Source: Xiphydria camelus | Lineage: Eukaryota > Arthropoda > Insecta > Hymenoptera > Xiphydriidae | Assembly: GCA_963678675.1 (NCBI GenBank) | Contig: OY783196.1 | Coordinates: 19,400,138 to 19,464,137 of the forward strand | Direction of reading: 5' to 3' | DNA: 64,000 nt | Part shown: in pieces, positions 58,996 through 64,000 of the stretch | Layout of the letters: each line of letters opens with the position of its first letter | How positions within the stretch are numbered: position 1 is the first letter of the stretch | Translations under genes and position numbers: made by a program | The notes under the pieces: model-generated | Database searches by the model: none | Seen by the model: the letters and a program-made list of their open reading frames with translations, nothing else | What the model was told of the DNA's origin: nothing

Positions 58996-59634
58996 ATCCT
59001 CTTCAAGGAAAGATTGACGGGGCTGCAAGCTCAATAACAGCCTAGATTCATCGAAACATACCACTCGTCTCGCCATTGCGACGGATGGCGGGATTAACTC
59101 TAAATTTAATTATGGCGATAATAATGAACGGTAAGAACCGATATAGACGTCCGCTTAAGGTGCGATGGAACACTGCTATTATAAAAGTTGAAAAAATGTA
59201 CTTGTAATATTACATCGATGCGTATGGGAATAACGTTCAGTTATAACTAAAGAAGCACTGTGTAAACGCTGCATCCGAAGTATTCGTTCAGGATGCTCTC
59301 TTGACTTTTGCAAATAACTCCCAAACTCACATGCATTTTAAGAACATTGAAGAAGTTTGCATTTATTTATAAGCCTCAGGTAAGAACCGACCTTCCGAGT
59401 TCAGACTACTCGGTCTTCGCCGGGTAGAGCTGTCCCTCGGTGGTCACCGAGCGGTCGCTCGGTATTCGCCAAAATCCGAATGTTCGGGCTCGACCTTAAA
59501 GCCTCGTTGACATCGGCGAGCATTGCTCGGGACTCGCCGAACCCCGCGTGTTTACCGGCACCTTCAGACGACTCGTGGATCGTGGTTCGGCGAGCCAGGC
59601 TCGCCGAACCACGCGCCGTGTAACCGCGGCTTTA

Positions 59635-61120
59635 GACAGAATAATAAATAGGTGACAGCTTCGACAATATCGTGTTGAATAATTTGACGTCTTATCGATT
59701 AAATCATTATCCAAAGTGACGAGCAGCTGACTAAATGTTTAATTACTATGTACTCCGTCTCACACGCTCCTACGCCTCTGAATTTTCTACACTCAGCCGT
59801 TCCAGACTTTCCAACTAATAGCGAACCATGATCGACGATCTCTCATCGAATTCCCCAAGGCAACGCGAGATAGCGATCGTTACAATTTCTTTCTTCGGAA
59901 TCAAAGAAGTCGTTCCAATAAGTCTCGCGCCGGACGTGTAGCCATTTCCTGGACGTCGAGGTCGATCGAGCGATATCGCTATCGATCGTGATCGCAGAGG
60001 CGATACCGATACGTAGGTGCCGCCCCGAGAGATCCTCCCGCTCTTCTCTGCAACTTATCAGCGATCCCCTCTCTCGACGCGACGCGTGATACGATCGGTT
60101 TTCAAGATAGTCCTTAACTCCCTCCGTGGAGGTTATTCCCGAGACGTCGCTTTAAATTGTAGCGAATCCCGGTTTATAAGTTTGGAGGCAAGAACCTGGC
60201 GAGCGTGGCACGTAAAGGGAGGGCCACCTCGCCTCCTATATTCCAAGGATACTTTATATGCAAACGCGATCGTCCTGCACCTCGCGGAGCGGGTTAAGTA
60301 ATTGTGCGAGGTAATCCTGACGCTGTCGTACAGGCTTCGTCGGTGTATGCCAGCGGATGAGAAAGCGCCGACGCTTTCGACGTAATCATTCCTCATTAAC
60401 GCTTGTCTGGTGGAAATTCGAAGGAGGATCTCCCTCCGCGCTTTTCTCTCCCCTTCGACTTTTGCCCTCGAATCGGGGAAGGGTCTCGCGACGGGGCCCT
60501 GAATTTTGAGGGTAGCCTAGCTGATTGGAATTTCGAGAAAATCGGGATGAAAATTTCGAGATTTTTATTTTCCCTCCAATTTTTATACGGCGATCAACAC
60601 GTTTCACCGTTGGGATACCACCCACCTGTTCGCTTCGTCGTCAATCACCTTTGAGCGCCGACGGAAAGAGGCCACGTGACGGGGCCGAGAAACTCGCGTA
60701 ACGAAGTTGTTCCGAGAAAATACCTCGAAAAAATAAATTGGACGGGAACATCGCGTCGCCGACGCGGTGTATGAGGAAGGTGGCGACGGTGATGTCGTCT
60801 AGGCGCCGCGAAAGCGATGGCGGGTGGTTAATTCTCGAGAGGTCCCCGGCGCGTCATCAGAGCCGTCCGTGTGAGCCCGGTCCCTCGGGACTAACTTCTG
60901 GTAATCGAGGCGTTTTGTCACTTTTATGTGGAAAACAAGGACGCCGAAGGAGCTCGTAGAGCGACGAAACGAGGGGCCAACCGTCGAGCATAACGCGGGT
61001 ATACTAGGTAACTATATACAGGATACTCAGAGTAGGGAGAGAAAGAGAAGGACGAGGGATGCGCGGGAGGGACGGTGCAGGAAAGGGAAGAGGAAAAACG
61101 AATGATTTATAAGACCGCGC
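59635..61120. other. No recognisable gene
   Basis: A moderately CpG-rich stretch with short two-strand frames. A GTGAGT at 61126 follows an ATG-initiated run of eight codons (MIYKTARL), but there is no promoter or partner acceptor. Confidence 0.45.
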
Positions 61121-63350
61121 GGTTGGGTGAGTACGAAGGGTTAAGAGTCGTCATTCTCGTGTACCTAATTAAGACCGTTTTTTTTTTCCCTCGTACCGTC
61201 CTCGGTCTCTCCTAATCGCCAGGGAATTCTCTCGGCCTCTTTTTACGATCTCGAGGAATCGTCGATCTCGCGTATTTTCCTTCCCGCTTCTTTTGTCTTC
61301 CTTTCAATTCCATTTGGCAGGTTTGCCTTGACTTTCGTCGCGACAAATGGAGCAACGAGAGCTGCCGAGAGCCGTTGGCGAGTATGCGTACGATACGGAC
61401 GTATAGCGCGATAGGTATGGCATACATGGTACGTATAGGTGGAGCTGGTCGCGTGTAGGTATAACGGGGCACGGTCCAAGGGTATTTTAGAGACGCATGC
61501 ATCACCCGACGGAACGTTGTCGTGGGTCAGTTAAACCGCTTGCGGATGAATCACGTGGTCATCCATTGCCAAGGAATTCCTGGTGGATTGTAACTGTATA
61601 GTGCAGTCGGACCGTTGGGAGTCTCCGCGAGAGTGATGCCCATCGTGGATATGCATATGCAATTTTCAGTGCTACTGAGTTTGAAATAGGTAGAGAGGGA
61701 CAAACTGAGGAAGATTTTTATTGACGTGAAATTAATGATATGTACCTACCGTGTTGTTATCAGGGTCGCTCGTTCGTAAAAAATCGGTCGCATGAATAAA
61801 ACATTTAGCTCGTTGCGTAATTACTCGTCGCAGTAACTTGGTATTTTATTCTCTACCGCAATTTCAAATTTAATTCGACCAACTTCTTTAAAACTCCTTT
61901 TTCCACAAAGTAGCGTCGTTCGACTCTAGTTGCCCGTCACGCTTGTCAAGGTTGTTGCTAATTTTAAAGGAATAATATGGGAATCACATTACTCATTGGC
62001 GCTAAAGCTGATCCGTGTCATCGCTCTCCCTCTCTCGCTCTCCTCACGAGGATAAATACGTCCGGCATTACCCCGCTCGCCCTTATTCTCTGCCGCGGCC
62101 GCGGCTGTTAAAAGTTGCAAGTCGCGCGACGCCAGTTTTCCACCGGGAGAAACGACGGGATTACAAATCCAATTAGAGGCGATTAAGCGACGCGCCGCGA
62201 CGCTCCTCGCGCGACGCTAATGAACGCGCCGCCGCGCTAAACTTCCACCGCGGGAAAGAGCTCCCGAGGACACCGCATCCGCGTGTTTTCGTCGGGGCGG
62301 GAAACGAGTGTCGTTCCGTTTCGGGGTTTCGAAATTCGCCTTATCTCGCCCCGAAGTTTTGCGACTCCCCCTTCCCTCACTAATACACAGCGAGTCGCCG
62401 TCGCGTGGCGTATTTGCGACGAAAATTCCATTACGTCAAAACGCGGATAATCAGGGGGAAAAATATCCGCGTCCAACTCGGTTCCCCGTGGCCGCGCGGA
62501 AGTTTTATCGAAATTTCCCAACTTTACCGCTGAACGACGTTTGACAAACTTTTCTTCGCCACCTTCCGTTAATTCGCTCCGTCGCGAGATTGTCTGCTTC
62601 GGATTGTCTGCTTGTGGGTATACGATATTTCATTGTCTTTCGTTGACCGCTCGAGCGAGGCGAAGTCTCGAATCGTTAATGTATTTCCAGTTAAAGTTGG
62701 CCGTCTTCGGCTAAATTTATAGTCCTAGAAAAGCCGCCACGGTGGAAGTGCATCGAGATGGGCTCCCCCCCTCTATGCTCTGTACTTTCACAATGCGTAA
62801 GCACAGCACGCAACGACGTTAAAAGACAGTTCCCGGCGACTCGAAACACGCCCGCACTATAAATCCCGCGAAATAAAGGACCCCGGGTCGCATAAATACC
62901 GCGGGACCATTAAAACTTTAACGTACTTAGGCGCAAATTTATTTTAACCCCAAAGCGTCCGGCCAGCAGGGGCGTGTTACGTTGAAGCCACTTTATGGAT
63001 CTCCTTTGTTTGATCTACGCGCGGTCGGGGATTTAAAAGTTCCTCCCAACGAAATCCCGAGACGGCGCTGCTCCGCGCCCGCGGAGGAGAGTCGATCGAA
63101 AGTCTCGTTGCGTTGGTTGCCTCTGTTAATCTTCGTGCGCGGGACTCCGTAATCTCGCGTTTCGCGTCCTTCTTCCGTTGAAGAGGACGCAACTGCGTCA
63201 TTCTTTGGCATTTTTTAACCGTGCCTTTTTTCGTCCCGCGATCCGCTTGTTACGCGCGATTAAATTTCTCGTTTTTCTTCTAAAATTCTTTTTTTTCCCC
63301 TTAGTAAAGCCAAAACATTATTGATGTTCTCCATAGAGAACGTCAAATTA
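61121..63350. other. CpG-rich DNA without a supportable gene
   Basis: Frames of about 70-100 codons on the minus strand (61212-61505, 62237-62521, 62977-63211) have no motifs or splice partners. A TATAAAT at 62858 lacks an initiator at the right distance. Confidence 0.45.
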
Positions 63351-63351
63351 A

Positions 63352-63380
63352 TCAAATTTACCACATTTTTCTCTCAGTAC
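63352..63380. repeat. Solo right end of a CAC-N-GAG MITE, head to head with the next
   Basis: AAATTTACCACATTTTTCTC followed by TCAGTAC is the inverse of the start of the element at 63403. The two are separated only by a GTACAGTGTACGTGTAC palindromic spacer. The left half of this first element is missing or unrecognisable. Confidence 0.6.
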
Positions 63381-63402
63381 GTGTACAGTGTACGTGTACA
63401 CG

Positions 63403-63704
63403 TACTGAGAGAAAAATGTAGTAAATTTGGGTAAGTCGGCGGTTACGGGTGGAAAAAAGCACATCCAGTTACTTGGACTAATAATTGACTCAAATTGACT
63501 ACAGACCTGTTTCCTTCGAGCAGCCGTAAATCGTTATAACCAAATTTCGAGTGCTACACGGCAGGACCTCGTAAGTGCAAGACACTGAAATGTGAGTTAC
63601 GAGGTCTTGCCGTGTAGCACTCGATTTATTAGTTGGAGCAACTAATTTTGCATTCTCCCAACCGTAAACGCCGATTTAATCGAATGTGCCATTTTTCTCT
63701 CAGA
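63403..63704. mobile_element. Family A CAC-N-GAG MITE with a 76-bp hairpin insert
   Basis: Left TACTGAGAGAAAAATGTAGT, then GGCGGTTACGGGTGG. The body matches 37574-37792 and the host parts of 19132-20028 in order (ACTTGGACTAATAATTGACT, CTGTTTCCTTCGAGCAGCCG, TTGCATTCTCCCAACCGTAA). The right end ATTTTTCTCTCAG closes it. It is interrupted at 63548-63623. Confidence 0.85.
63548..63623. mobile_element. 76-bp hairpin insertion with ATTT duplication
   Basis: CGAGTGCTACACGGCAGGAC and GTCTTGCCGTGTAGCACTCG pair almost perfectly over about 30 bp around a short loop. ATTT occurs immediately on both sides. The other two family A copies lack this segment at the same place, which shows it is an insertion and gives exact borders. 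Confidence 0.85.
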
Positions 63705-64000
63705 GTGTGTGAATCCAGAATCTTTAAAATGTACCTAACATTTTTAGAATTTAAATGATCTTTTTTGTGCCACATTTTATTAAATACCAATGAACGGGGG
63801 AAATATCTACAAAATTTAACCTTGACTTTAAGTCTCGTCGACGGTCCCGTCATTCTTCCCCTCGGATGAACCTCGCGTGTAAGCGCCCCACCGTTATAAT
63901 GTTTTCTCGCCGACTGACATTATTGCCCGTCCCCGCGAACCTCGCGGTCAGCCGCCGACCGCTGCGAGAACGGAGAGCAGTCTCGAAAGACGCGAGCGCG
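63705..64000. other. No recognisable feature at the window end
   Basis: CpG content rises again after 63830, but no promoter pair or coding exon can be supported before the sequence stops. Confidence 0.5.

Larger units (their letters stand above)
57827..59128. repeat. Inverted arms (about 120-130 bp) enclosing a larger insertion
   Basis: The left arm (57827-57945, with TTCATTATAATCGCCAATCT and AGAGTTAATCCCACCGTC) is inverted at 58997-59128 (GGCGGGATTAACTCTAAAT and ATGGCGATAATAATGAA). Identity is moderate. The arms bracket 57946-58996, which itself contains the 58347-58995 foldback. This is the third nesting layer. Confidence 0.7.
57476..59566. mobile_element. Nested PIF/Harbinger-like element, 2085 bp
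   Basis: TCA flanks both sides (57476-57478, 59564-59566). The ends AGGTGCCGGTAAACACGCGG and CCGCGTGTTTACCGGCACCT are perfect inverted repeats that continue for about 69 bp (through GGTTCGGCGAGTCCCGAGCA). Inside, TACACGGGTTGCTCGCT units repeat with a period of about 127 bp (57572 and 57699). TCA instead of TWA is a slightly off-consensus target. The interior contains no transposase, only nested foldbacks. Confidence 0.85.
56598..59634. mobile_element. PIF/Harbinger-like element with nested insertions
   Basis: TTA duplications (56598-56600, 59632-59634) flank inverted ends AGCCGCGGTTACACGGCGCG and CGCGCCGTGTAACCGCGGCT, perfect over 20 bp, continuing into TGGTTCGGCGA. A two-exon transposase start is at 56775, and a MADF-like start lies on the other strand at 57225. 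A second element (57479-59563) sits in its right subterminal region. Without it the host would be about 943 bp. The interior is deleted between the two gene starts. Confidence 0.85.

Overview
This window looks like nuclear DNA from an insect, most likely a hymenopteran such as an ant. The evidence is compositional and structural. It is CpG-rich, has very few long open frames, carries long GA/CT tracts, and is packed with short inverted-repeat DNA transposons of PIF/Harbinger-like and TTAA-target (piggyBac-like) type. It also has arthropod-style core promoters (TATA box about 31 bp before a TCA-type initiator) and eukaryotic splice sites. Nothing here is prokaryotic or operonic. Species and gene names cannot be fixed from sequence alone.

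Genes. Coding content is very sparse. The best-supported gene is on the + strand. It has a TATAAAAG box at 6571 and an initiator near 6603, a first exon ending at 7018 with a start codon in strong context (6996), and a second exon at 31418-31514 flanked by very strong splice signals. The phases match exactly, which implies a first intron of about 24.4 kb. An alternative first coding exon ending in the same phase lies at 8135-8172. Later exons are uncertain; candidates are at 32621 and 36280. A second + strand gene appears to start at 54783 (TATATATA box, TCAGT initiator, 9-base leader) with a clean 23-codon first exon and a GTAAGT donor; a possible second exon is at 55463. I could not assign either protein to a family.

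Mobile elements. The rest is intronic or intergenic DNA full of nested transposons. (i) Twelve short elements share a TIR of roughly CAC-N-GAG followed by an A-run, yet have unrelated interiors (11601, 17219, 19132, 31602, 35394, 36612, 37574, 39417, 43868, 45326, 52493, 63403). (ii) Four PIF/Harbinger-like elements carry 3-bp target duplications: two back to back at 22338-23024 and 23028-25484, and one at 56601-59631 with another nested inside it at 57479-59563. Two of them keep transposase 5' ends with the basic, tryptophan-containing N-terminal motif. (iii) Two TTAA-flanked elements lie at 11627-12356 and 47763-48345. (iv) There are large foldbacks at 19221-19885 and 58347-58995, and several small palindromic MITEs.

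Other repeats. These are a 704-bp GA-rich tract (17908-18611), smaller CT, AT, C17 and G17 tracts, and at least four decayed tandem duplications (4990-5580, 46155-46510, 49870-50165, 51100-52260). Long stretches (1-4980, 12590-15870, 25488-31417, 39574-43060, 59635-63350) show no gene I can support.
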